Made by a program: the position numbers and the translations under genes. Below are positions 1 through 8,839 of a stretch of DNA of 64,000 nucleotides, in pieces. The stretch is from Massilia agri. GTDB taxonomy: Bacteria > Pseudomonadota > Gammaproteobacteria > Burkholderiales > Burkholderiaceae_D. The DNA is taken from contig NZ_JANUHA010000001.1 in the NCBI RefSeq assembly GCF_024753255.1, forward strand, positions 597,189 to 661,188, in the 5' to 3' direction. How positions within the stretch are numbered: the first letter of the stretch is position 1; every line of letters begins with the position of its first letter. The notes beneath the pieces are model-generated. The model saw nothing but the letters and a program-made list of their open reading frames with translations. It was not told where the DNA came from and searched no databases.

Positions 1-1
1 T

Positions 2-928
2 CCCGCCATGGTGGCGGACGTGCAGGCCACGCTGGGCCCGGACGGCATGATCGCCGACTGGCAGTACGAGGTCTGGAGCCAGTCGCATAACACGCGGCCC
101 GGCAAGGCCGGCAACCTGCTCGCCGCCACCCACCTGGCGCGCCCCTTCGCGCCGCCGGCGCCGAAGCCCATCCCGCAGCCGGAAGGCAGCGGCGACCGCA
201 ATGCCGTGCCCTATTACCTGCTCCCGAATGCGCGCGTGGTCCACCGCTTCCAGCCGCAAGGCGTGCTGCGCACCTCGGCGCTGCGCTCGCTGGGCGCCTA
301 CTGCAATGTGTTCGCGATCGAGAGCTTCATGGACGAACTGGCGCAGGCGGCCAGGCGAGACCCGGTGGCTTTCCGCCTGCGCCACCTGGCCGACCCACGC
401 GCCATCGAGGCTGTCAGGACGGCGGCCGCGAAGTTCGGCTGGGACGCTTACAAGCGCAAGCCGGGACGGGGCCGCGGCTTCGCCTTCGCCCGCTACAAGA
501 ACCTGGCCGCCTACTGCGCTGTCGCGCTGGAAGTCGAGGTGGCGCTGGACACCGGCTTCGTGCGCATCGTGCGCGCCGATGCGGCCGTGGATTGCGGCGA
601 AGTCGTGAGCCCGGACGGGGTGCGCAACCAGATCGAGGGCGGCATCATCCAGTCGTCCAGCTGGACCCTGCTGGAGCAGGTGCGCTTCGATGCCAGGGAA
701 GTGCTGGGCCGCGACTGGGCCGGCTACCCGATCCTGCGCTTCAACCAGGCGCCCGACAAGGTGGCGGTGCACCTGCTCGACCGGCCGGGGCAGCCCTTCC
801 TGGGCACCGGCGAAGCGGCGCAGGGCCCGGCGGCGGCGGCGATCGCCAATGCGGTGGCGGATGCCTGCGGCGCCCGGGTGCGCGACCTGCCGCTCGACCG
901 CGCCCGCATGCGCAGCTTCAGTCTGTAG
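2..928 (+). CDS. Xanthine dehydrogenase family molybdopterin-binding subunit, 3' part
   Basis: This is the C-terminal part of a large molybdenum hydroxylase subunit (aldehyde oxidase/xanthine dehydrogenase or IorB type). The reading frame stays open to the left edge, so the start lies outside the window and the ATG at 8 is internal. Seen: a segment with GVLRTSALRSLGAYCNVFAIE, a DCGEVVSP segment, and near the end GTGEAAQGPAAAAIANAVADA, typical of the cofactor-binding C-terminal domain. The family oxidises N-heterocycles or aldehydes with a Mo-pterin cofactor passed to FeS partners; the substrate cannot be told from this fragment. The TAG stop lies inside a REP arm shared with the next element. 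Confidence 0.85.
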   Translation, partial: PAMVADVQATLGPDGMIADWQYEVWSQSHNTRPGKAGNLLAATHLARPFAPPAPKPIPQPEGSGDRNAVPYYLLPNARVVHRFQPQGVLRTSALRSLGAYCNVFAIESFMDELAQAARRDPVAFRLRHLADPRAIEAVRTAAAKFGWDAYKRKPGRGRGFAFARYKNLAAYCAVALEVEVALDTGFVRIVRADAAVDCGEVVSPDGVRNQIEGGIIQSSSWTLLEQVRFDAREVLGRDWAGYPILRFNQAPDKVAVHLLDRPGQPFLGTGEAAQGPAAAAIANAVADACGARVRDLPLDRARMRSFSL

Positions 929-1030
929 GGTGGTCGGCTCTGCCGACCGCGCGTTCAAACGGTCTCTGAGCAGCACATCGTCTGATCGAAGGGGAGCTGA
1001 ACGCGCGGTCGGCGTAGCCGACCACCCTAC
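925..1030. repeat. Paired inverted REP element (REPIN-like)
   Basis: Two 33-nt arms, 925-957 and 998-1030, are inverted copies matching at 31 of 33 positions, separated by 40 nt. Each arm begins GTAGGGTGGTCGGC and contains its own short palindrome (GGTCGGC ... GCCGACC), so each can fold alone or pair with the other. It lies exactly between two convergent genes, and the TAG within each arm's GTAGGG is the stop codon of the adjacent gene. The form matches paired REP sequences mobilised by RAYT-type transposases; no such transposase is in the window. Confidence 0.8.
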
Positions 1031-1829
1031 TGGAACGCCTTCCAGAACATATACGCGGCAAGCGCATACAGGATCACCGCGAACACCTTCTGCAGCCGGC
1101 GCACCGGCATGCGGTGGGCGGTGCGCGCGCCGAGCGGCGCCATGATCACGCTGGCCAGCACGATGATGGCCAGGGCCGGCACGTAGATGAAGCCGAGCGC
1201 ATATTCCGGCAGCCCCGGCTCGCCCCAGCCGAACCAGATGTTCGAGATGGTGCCCGAGAGCGCGATCGGAAAGCCCAGCGCCGCGCTGGTGGCGACCGCA
1301 TTGTGGATGCGCACCCCGCACCAGGTCATGAAGGGCACCGAGATGAAGCCGCCGCCGGCGCCGACGATGCCCGACAGGGTGCCGATGAAGCCCCCCGCCG
1401 CGAACATGCCCGGCTTGCCCGGGAGGGCGCGCGAGGCGGCCGGCTTCTTCCCGACCAGCATCTGGGTCGCGGAGAAGGCGACGAAGACACCGAAGAAGGC
1501 GGCGAGGAAGGAGGAGTCCATCTGCTTGCCGATCCAGGGCCCGATCCACGACCCGATCAGGATGCCCGGCGCCAGCAGCTTCACCACCGGCCACAGGACG
1601 GCGCCGTGCTTGTGGTGGGCGCGCACCGAGGAGAGCGACGTGAACAGGATGGTGGCGAGCGAGGTGGCGATCGCCATGTGGATGGTGAGTTCCGGCGCAA
1701 TGCCGCGCGCCGTGAAGATCATGGTAATGAAGGGCACGAGCACCATGCCGCCGCCGATGCCCAGCAGGCCCGCCGCGAAGCCGCCGAAGGCGCCCATCAG
1801 CAGCAGGGCGACGATCAAACCGACGTCCA

Positions 1830-1830
<1 letters not shown>
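1027..1830 (-). CDS. TauE/SafE (DUF81) family membrane permease
   Basis: A 267-residue hydrophobic protein with about eight membrane segments and the two glycine-rich repeat signatures of the TauE/SafE family: GLLGIGGGMVLVPF near residue 25 and GIVGAGGGFISVPF around residue 155. The family exports or imports sulfite, sulfoacetate or related anions across the inner membrane; the substrate here is unknown. The start at 1830 is chosen because the family begins at the first membrane segment and the ATG overlaps the TGA of the upstream EVE gene (TGATG), which suggests translational coupling. Its TAG stop is supplied by the REP arm. Confidence 0.88.
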
Positions 1831-2300
<470 letters not shown>

Positions 2301-2318
2301 CGGATCTCCAGCAAACAA

Positions 2319-2356
2319 TAAAAAAAAGCGGTTGCGTACCAAGGTGCGCAACCGCT
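2319..2356 (-). terminator. Rho-independent terminator of the 6S RNA transcript
   Basis: On the minus strand AGCGGTTGCG-(C)ACC pairs with GGT-(A)CGCAACCGCT across a small loop and is followed by eight T residues. It separates 6S RNA from the EVE gene. Confidence 0.85.
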
Positions 2357-2362
2357 CGTGTA

Positions 2363-2541
2363 TGTAGCCCCGCCTGTGTCGTTATTGCCGGCATCCCGAA
2401 CCAAAAGGCTCAAGGTGGTCGCAGTCAGCTCAATTTCGGGTTCGTCAGACTAGTGACGCTCGCGCCCACCAAGCATGTCCCACAACCTATGCGAAAGAAT
2501 GGTTCAAGGAATATATGACAAATCTCGAACACCGCAGGGTA
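2363..2541 (-). ncRNA. ssrS: 6S RNA
   Basis: A roughly 178-nt RNA that binds sigma70 RNA polymerase in stationary phase. Seen on the minus strand: the 5' end CCCTGCGGTGTTCG can pair with the 3' end ACGACACAGGCGGGG to form the closing stem. The 3' half contains ACCTTGAGCC and GGTTCGGGATGCCGG, similar in order and spacing to the 3' half of E. coli 6S RNA. It is preceded by a good sigma70 promoter and followed by a strong terminator, it has no open frame, and it lies just after zapA as in many proteobacteria. The exact mature ends are estimates. Confidence 0.85.
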
Positions 2542-2547
2542 GTGCGC

Positions 2548-2575
2548 AGTTTACTCTGTTGGCCGAGCATGTCAA
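2548..2575 (-). promoter_or_regulatory. Sigma70 promoter for 6S RNA
   Basis: TTGACA (2575-2570) and TAAACT (2553-2548) with a 16-nt spacer, placing the start near 2541, where the predicted 6S 5' stem begins. Confidence 0.75.
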
Positions 2576-2587
2576 CCGAATCCAGGC

Positions 2588-2899
2588 TCAGAACGGGTTT
2601 TCCTGCGGCGACAGCACGCTGTCGAGCACCGCGTGCATCGATTCCAGCTTCTGCTTGACTTCGAGGATCGACATGTCCGACAGCGGACCTTGCGGCGACT
2701 TCACGGACAGGAATTCCGCCGCCACGCTCAGCGCCGCCATCACGGCGATGCGATCCGTTCCCTTGACCTTGCCCGAATCGCGCAAGGCGCACATTTTGCC
2801 GTCGAGGTAATGGACCGCTTCGCGCAGCGTGCGCTCCTCGCCTTCGCGGCAGGCCAGGCGGTAAGGCTGGCCCATGATGGTGCAATCGAGATGGATCAT
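2588..2899 (-). CDS. zapA: Cell division protein ZapA
   Basis: A 103-residue ZapA: a short globular N-terminal domain (MIHLDCTIMGQPYRLACREGEE...) followed by a helical tail (residues about 45-95) that forms the coiled-coil tetramer. ZapA bundles FtsZ filaments at the Z ring in the cytoplasm. The start overlaps the stop of the zapB-like gene by ATGA, so the two are coupled. Length and segment order match the family. Confidence 0.92.
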   Translation of the reverse strand: MIHLDCTIMGQPYRLACREGEERTLREAVHYLDGKMCALRDSGKVKGTDRIAVMAALSVAAEFLSVKSPQGPLSDMSILEVKQKLESMHAVLDSVLSPQENPF

Positions 2900-3153
2900 T
2901 GGGTGGCCTCGCTATCGCGCGCGTCGGGCGCCGCAGCATCGCCCTCGCCCGTTTCCGTCTCAGGAGCAGGGAATTGCTCGAGCAAGGCCTCGACACGTTG
3001 CTGGGCCTGGTTCAGGCGCTCCTTGAACGCGAGGTTTTCGGCGCTTAACAGGCTATTGGCCTGGCGGAGCAGGTAGTTCTCGGCGCGCAGCGACTGGGTC
3101 AGCTGGGCGAGCCGGTCGATTTTGTCGGAGAGGTCTTGGAATTCGGAAATCAT
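2896..3153 (-). CDS. ZapB-like coiled-coil protein
   Basis: An 85-residue, mostly helical protein. Residues 5-60 show a heptad pattern rich in Leu, Gln and Glu (LSDKIDRLAQLTQSLRAEN), followed by an acidic, alanine-rich tail. It is immediately upstream of and coupled to zapA, which supports a role in Z-ring organisation; in other betaproteobacteria this position holds small ZapB/TIGR02449-like proteins. No ribosome site is visible: the -10 hexamer ends only 5 nt before the ATG. Confidence 0.8.
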   Translation of the reverse strand: MISEFQDLSDKIDRLAQLTQSLRAENYLLRQANSLLSAENLAFKERLNQAQQRVEALLEQFPAPETETGEGDAAAPDARDSEATQ

Positions 3154-3158
3154 TCGAC

Positions 3159-3188
3159 ACTATAGGACTGAGATGGTTTTTCCGTCAA
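3159..3188 (-). promoter_or_regulatory. Sigma70 promoter for the zapB-like/zapA operon
   Basis: TTGACG (3188-3183) and TATAGT (3164-3159) with an 18-nt spacer. A start about 7 nt downstream would coincide with the ATG at 3153, so the message may be leaderless. Confidence 0.6.
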
Positions 3189-3386
3189 CCGAATCGCAGG
3201 CACGGCATGCCCCCCTTGCGAGGGGAAACACGGCGGCGGATCGGGCGTGGCGCAGGCGTGCGGCGCAGGTGCGTCGTCTTAGTGTACCCTGCCCGGCTAT
3301 TGTTCGCATGACCACGCCGCGGGTGGGCACAGCCCCCTATTACGTTGCGATCCGTCAAAAAGTCGGTTCGATCTCACACACTGGCG

Positions 3387-3416
3387 CTTGAAATGGGGTG
3401 TTATGATCCCTATAAT
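3387..3416 (+). promoter_or_regulatory. groESL promoter, overlapping sigma70 and sigma32 elements
   Basis: TTGAAA (3388-3393), a 17-nt spacer and TATAAT (3411-3416) form a near-consensus sigma70 promoter. The same bases read as a heat-shock promoter, with CTTGAAA at 3387 and CCCTATAA at 3408. The CIRCE operator begins at the last base of the -10. The rest of the 376-bp gap (3154-3529) holds only the divergent zapB-like promoter and no gene. Confidence 0.75.
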
Positions 3417-3442
3417 TAGCACTCGTTGGCAGAGAGTGCTAA
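3416..3442 (+). promoter_or_regulatory. CIRCE operator (HrcA binding site)
   Basis: A perfect TTAGCACTC-N9-GAGTGCTAA inverted repeat, the operator of the heat-shock repressor HrcA. Its position from the -10 into the start region would block initiation at groES. Confidence 0.95.
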
Positions 3443-3529
3443 CAACCGCAGTATCCAAATTCAAGGCCGGCGCCCCACCGCGGCGGCCCTCGATAGCTAG
3501 TCAAACCACTGAAAAATAAGGAGTTTTGC

Positions 3530-3820
3530 ATGAACCTTCGTCCTCTCCACGATCGCGTCATCGTGAAGCGTCTCGACCAGGAGACCAAGACTGCATCCGG
3601 CCTGATCATCCCCGACGCGGCCGCCGAGAAGCCGGACCAGGGCGAGATCCTCGCCGTCGGCAACGGCAAGGTGCAGGAAAACGGCCAGGTTCGTCCGCTG
3701 GAAGTGAAGGTCGGTGACCGCGTCCTGTTCGGCAAGTACTCGGGCCAGGCCGTCAAGGTCGATGGCCAGGAACTGCTGGTCATGCGCGAAGAAGACATCA
3801 TGGCCGTCGTGGCCCAGTGA
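3530..3820 (+). CDS. groES: Co-chaperonin GroES
   Basis: A 96-residue GroES, the heptameric lid of the GroEL chamber in the cytoplasm. Seen: N-terminal [16 protein letters not shown], the mobile-loop region [14 protein letters not shown] (residues about 18-31) and C-terminal [13 protein letters not shown]. The start has AAGGAG about 9 nt upstream. It is first of a two-gene operon under CIRCE and a heat-shock-like promoter, with groEL 62 bp downstream. Confidence 0.97.
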   Translation: MNLRPLHDRVIVKRLDQETKTASGLIIPDAAAEKPDQGEILAVGNGKVQENGQVRPLEVKVGDRVLFGKYSGQAVKVDGQELLVMREEDIMAVVAQ

Positions 3821-3849
3821 TCGTCGGTCGATCCGCATCCCTCCTGTAA

Positions 3850-5529
<1,680 letters not shown>

Positions 5530-5573
5530 TGTGCCCCGCTGGATGGCGCCGGATGGCGCCGTCCACCGCAAAC

Positions 5574-5608
5574 AAAGCCTGCAGGGTTCACGCCTTGCAG
5601 GCTTTTTT
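5574..5608 (+). terminator. Bidirectional terminator at the end of groESL
   Basis: AAAGCCTGCA (5574-5583) pairs with TGCAGGCTTT (5596-5605), followed by T residues on the plus strand. On the minus strand the stem is followed by TTTGTTTG, so it can serve both groEL and the convergent small membrane gene, whose last codons it overlaps. Confidence 0.85.
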
Positions 5609-5860
5609 CATGTCCACCGGTTTGCGGTGCGAGACGACCAGCCGCGGCGCGGATTGGCGCAGGAAAAAGGCGGCCAGCGCAAGCCCGCATTCGACCAGCG
5701 CGGCCGGCCAGCTCAGGGGGAGAAGCATGCCCTGCCCGGCGAGCGCCTGCGCGAAGGCCGGCACGCCGAGGGCAGTCGCCGTCAGCATGGCAAGGGCGAG
5801 TGCGAACGCGCCAAACGACAGGCGCAGCAGCAGGACGAGGGTGCGGAGCGTGTGGTTCAT
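5588..5860 (-). CDS. Small membrane protein of unknown function
   Basis: A 90-residue protein beginning MNHTLRTLVLLLRLSFG, with an AAGGAA ribosome site upstream of the ATG at 5860. Two hydrophobic stretches (about residues 8-35 and 45-67) suggest two to three membrane segments with a short basic tail. I do not recognise the family. It is divergent from the LysR gene at 5934, so it may be that regulator's target, and its stop codon falls inside the groESL terminator hairpin. Confidence 0.6.
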   Translation of the reverse strand: MNHTLRTLVLLLRLSFGAFALALAMLTATALGVPAFAQALAGQGMLLPLSWPAALVECGLALAAFFLRQSAPRLVVSHRKPVDMKKACKA

Positions 5861-5904
5861 GATGGGTTCCTTGCGAAGTGGGTTGGGGAGCCACCACTCT
5901 ATCG

Positions 5905-5923
5905 ATGCGCGAACGCATATAAA
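5905..5923. promoter_or_regulatory. Palindrome and -10 element in the LysR divergent promoter
   Basis: ATGCG-CGAA-CGCAT (5905-5918) is a perfect inverted repeat that runs into TATAAA (5918-5923), a likely -10 for the LysR gene starting at 5934. This arrangement suits autoregulation. Confidence 0.45.
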
Positions 5924-5933
5924 ATAGGCATCC

Positions 5934-6830
5934 ATGAAACCATCGTATGCAAAGCTGCAATCGAAGCTGGGTCCCCAGGAGCTCGAGATCATCCTTGCGC
6001 TGCAGCGCGGCCGCACCCTGGCCGGCGCCGCCGAGCGCCTGAAGGTGGACACGTCCACGGTCTTCCGTGCCATCAAGCGCATCGAGCAGGACCTCGGCGA
6101 GCTGCTGTTCGACCGCGGCCGGCAGGGCTATACGGCGACGGAACTGGGCCGCGTGCTGGCCAGCCACGCCGAACGCATCGAGACCCAGCTGGAAGAAGCG
6201 CGCGAAGCCGCCTTCAACCAGGCCACCGAGCCATCGGGCCTGCTGCGCATCACCCTCACCGATACGCTGCTGCACACGGTGCTGCTGCCCGTGCTCGCGC
6301 CCTTCGCTGCCCTCCACCCGCGCATCGAGCTCGAACTGGCCACCACCAATGTGCTGGTCAACCTGAGCCAGCGCGAAGCCGACATCGCGATTCGCGCCAC
6401 CGACGATCCACCCGAACACCTGGTCGGCATCCGGCTCGGCACGGTGCGCTCGGCGGTCTACGCCGGCAAGGACTACCTGGCGCGGCAGCCGGCCGGCAAA
6501 CCGCTGGCCGAGATGGACTGGATCGCGCTGGACGACGCCCTGCCCGACCACCCGTCGCAGCGCTGGCGTCGCGCGCGCTATCCGCAGCTCGCGCCGCGGC
6601 ACAAGGTCAGCAACCTGCTGGCGGTGGCGGGCGCGGTGGTCAATGGCCTGGGCGTCGGCGTGGCGCCGCTGGCGGTGATGCGAGAGCATCCCCACGTGGT
6701 GATGCTGGACGGGCCCTTGCCCGAACTCGACATCGGCCTGTGGGTGCTGGCCCATCCCGACACCCGCTATCTGGGTCGGATGAAGGCCATGTTCGATTTC
6801 CTGCGCGGCGCCGTCGTGCTGCCCGCATGA
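5934..6830 (+). CDS. LysR-family transcriptional regulator
   Basis: A 298-residue LysR regulator. The N-terminal winged helix-turn-helix is at about residues 15-70 (GRTLAGAAERLKVDTSTVFRA then IKRIEQDLGELLFDR), followed by a periplasmic-binding-like effector domain from about residue 98. The helix-turn-helix has VDTSTVFRAIKRIE where many relatives have SQPAVS, placing it in a divergent LysR subgroup. It is divergent from the small membrane gene and overlaps the next gene by ATGA. The inducer is unknown. Confidence 0.9.
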   Translation: MKPSYAKLQSKLGPQELEIILALQRGRTLAGAAERLKVDTSTVFRAIKRIEQDLGELLFDRGRQGYTATELGRVLASHAERIETQLEEAREAAFNQATEPSGLLRITLTDTLLHTVLLPVLAPFAALHPRIELELATTNVLVNLSQREADIAIRATDDPPEHLVGIRLGTVRSAVYAGKDYLARQPAGKPLAEMDWIALDDALPDHPSQRWRRARYPQLAPRHKVSNLLAVAGAVVNGLGVGVAPLAVMREHPHVVMLDGPLPELDIGLWVLAHPDTRYLGRMKAMFDFLRGAVVLPA

Positions 6831-7399
6831 TGTCCGCCATGACGCCCACTTTTTTCGCCGACGCCAGGGCATTCCGCGCCTGGCTGGAAGCCCATGCCGA
6901 AGGCAGTACCGAACTGCTGGTGGGCTTTTACAAGGTCGGCACCAAGCGCCCCTGCATGAGCTGGTCCGAATCGGTCGACGAAGCCCTGTGCTTCGGCTGG
7001 ATCGACGGCGTGCGCCGGCGCATCGACGACGACAGCTACTCGATCCGCTTCACGCCCCGCAAGCCTTCCTCGATCTGGAGCGCGGTGAACATCGCGAAGA
7101 TGGACAAGCTGCGCGCCGCAGGGAAAATGCGGCCGGCGGGCGAAGCGGCTTTCGCGCTGCGATCGGAGGCGAAGTCCGGCATCTACTCGCACGAGCGCAC
7201 CGATGCCCCCGAGCTCTCGCCGGCGGAACTGGCGCGCTTCCAGCGCGACGCCACCGCATGGGACTGTTTCGAAACCTGCCCGCCCGGCTACCGCAAGACG
7301 GTCCTGCACTGGATCACGAACGCGAAGAAGGCCGAGACGCGCGCAGGCCGGTTAGAGAAGCTGATGCAGGCCTGCGCGGCAGGCAAGCGGCTCAGCTAG
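6827..7399 (+). CDS. YdeI/OmpD-associated family protein
   Basis: A protein of about 190 residues with the family signature CMSWSESVDEALCFGWIDG near residues 44-62, then SIRFTPRKPSSIWSAVN, and a C-terminal region with WDCFETCPPGYRKTVLHWI. The family is cytoplasmic and described as related to bacteriocin or peptide protection, but its biochemical role is not established. ATG codons at 6827, 6830 and 6839 are in frame; 6827 gives an ATGA overlap with the LysR stop, while 6839 gives the commonest family start (MTPTFF). Probably coupled to the LysR gene. Confidence 0.82.
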   Translation: MMSAMTPTFFADARAFRAWLEAHAEGSTELLVGFYKVGTKRPCMSWSESVDEALCFGWIDGVRRRIDDDSYSIRFTPRKPSSIWSAVNIAKMDKLRAAGKMRPAGEAAFALRSEAKSGIYSHERTDAPELSPAELARFQRDATAWDCFETCPPGYRKTVLHWITNAKKAETRAGRLEKLMQACAAGKRLS

Positions 7400-7444
7400 C
7401 ATATGCATCCGATTTGCATTGACGAGGCTTGACGCCGCCGCTAC

Positions 7445-7465
7445 TGTACTACGTGTAATAGTACA
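7445..7465. promoter_or_regulatory. GntR/YtrA-type operator palindrome
   Basis: TGTACTA-N7-TAGTACA is a perfect 7-bp inverted repeat directly upstream of the GntR gene's ribosome site. TTGACG (7419-7424) with TACTGT 18 nt later (7443-7448) is a possible promoter that the palindrome overlaps. YtrA-subfamily repressors commonly bind GTACTA...TAGTAC-like operators, so autorepression is likely. Confidence 0.7.
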
Positions 7466-7478
7466 GTTAGGAGCCGCC

Positions 7479-7889
7479 ATGAGCCGCCGTACCCCCTTGA
7501 TGCTGAATATCGCCACCGGCGACACCCGGCCGATCAACCGCCAGATCGTCGACGGCGTGCGCCGCCTGATCGCCAGCGGCGAGCTGCCGGTCGGCGCTGC
7601 GCTACCCAGCGTGCGCGGCCTGGCGCAACAGCTGTCGATCAATCCGAACACCGTCGCCAAGGCCTATGGCGAACTGGCCACCGAGGGCTGGGTGGAATCG
7701 CGCGCGGGCCTGGGCCTGTTCGTGCTCCCGCCGCGCCAGCTGCTGTCCGACGCCGAACGCGCACGCCGGCTCGATGAAGCCGTCGACCGCTTCACCGGCG
7801 ACGTCATCGGCCTGGGTTACTCGAGCGCCGAAGTGCTGGAGCGCGTCGAGTCCGAACTGGCCGCCTGCCTGCCGCGCAAGGTCGCATAA
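7479..7889 (+). CDS. GntR-family transcriptional regulator, YtrA subfamily
   Basis: A 136-residue regulator: a GntR winged helix (INRQIVDGVRRLIASGELPVGAALPSVRGLAQQLSIN..., residues about 15-80) with only a short helical C-terminal region, as in the YtrA subfamily. The start at 7479 has AGGAG upstream; an upstream in-frame start at 7419 would run through the operator and is rejected. It is first of a four-gene operon with an ABC ATPase, a large permease and an S9 peptidase, with gaps of 9-13 bp. YtrA regulators usually repress such adjoining ABC genes until an envelope stress or effector signal. Confidence 0.9.
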   Translation: MSRRTPLMLNIATGDTRPINRQIVDGVRRLIASGELPVGAALPSVRGLAQQLSINPNTVAKAYGELATEGWVESRAGLGLFVLPPRQLLSDAERARRLDEAVDRFTGDVIGLGYSSAEVLERVESELAACLPRKVA

Positions 7890-7898
7890 GGAGTCATC

Positions 7899-8828
7899 AT
7901 GAACGACTACGTCATCCATACCGAAGCCTTGAGCCTGTCCTACCGCGGCAAGCAGGCGCTCGACAACCTGTCGCTGCGCCTGGCGCGCGGCGGCGTGCAC
8001 GCCATCGTCGGCGCCAACGGGGCCGGCAAGTCGACCCTGTTCCGCGTGCTGCTGGGCTTCGCTTGCGCCGACAGCGGCAGCGCCGCGGTACTCGGCTGCG
8101 ACAGCCGCGCCCTGGGGCCCGCGCTGCGCGCCCGCATCGGCTTCGTCAACGAGGAACACACGCTGCCGACCTGGATGCGCGTGGAAGAACTGGCCGCCAT
8201 GCAGCGCCGTCTCTACCCCGGCTGGAGCCAGGAGCGCTATCGCCAGGTGCTGGTCAACTTCAACGTGGCCGACCGCCAGAAGATCGCGGAACTCTCGCGC
8301 GGCGAACGCGCCGGCGTCAGCCTGGCGCTGGCCCTGGCCCAAGGGCCGGAACTCCTGATCCTCGACGAGCCCACGCTCGGCCTGGACGTCGTCGCCAAGC
8401 GCGCCTTCCTGGACGCCCTGCTGCAAACGAGCCTGGACGACGGCGCGACGGTCGTCTACTGCTCGCACCAGATGGAGGAGATCGAGCGCGTCGCCGACAA
8501 CCTCGTGATCATGGAGCGCGGCGTGCTGCGCCATATGTCGCCGCCCGGCGAGTTCTGCGAGCGCGTGGCATTGTGGATCGCCGATTTCCCCTTCCGCCAG
8601 CCGAGTTCAGCCGATCTTTCGGCGCACCTGCCGGGCGTGCTGGAAATGCGCGTCATCGACGGCCTCACCCACCTCGTCGTGTTCGACGGCGGCGAGGACT
8701 TCGGCGCCCGCCTGCGCCTGATGGGCGCGCGCAGTTGTCAATCCATGCCCGTGAGCCTCGACCGCGCCGTCAACGGCTTCCTCGCGCGCGGCCATGCCGG
8801 CGCTTCCCCCTTGTCCGCCGCCGCCTGA
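7899..8828 (+). CDS. ABC transporter ATP-binding protein
   Basis: A 309-residue ATPase of the ABC-2/YtrB type. Seen: Walker A GANGAGKST near residue 39, signature LSRGERAGVS, Walker B LLILDEPTLGLD, and an H-loop segment VVYCSHQMEEIE. A C-terminal extension of about 80 residues follows the nucleotide-binding domain. The ribosome site is AAGGAG. It should energise the permease encoded 11 bp downstream; the substrate and direction are not evident. Confidence 0.9.
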   Translation: MNDYVIHTEALSLSYRGKQALDNLSLRLARGGVHAIVGANGAGKSTLFRVLLGFACADSGSAAVLGCDSRALGPALRARIGFVNEEHTLPTWMRVEELAAMQRRLYPGWSQERYRQVLVNFNVADRQKIAELSRGERAGVSLALALAQGPELLILDEPTLGLDVVAKRAFLDALLQTSLDDGATVVYCSHQMEEIERVADNLVIMERGVLRHMSPPGEFCERVALWIADFPFRQPSSADLSAHLPGVLEMRVIDGLTHLVVFDGGEDFGARLRLMGARSCQSMPVSLDRAVNGFLARGHAGASPLSAAA

Positions 8829-8839
8829 AAGAACGCGCC

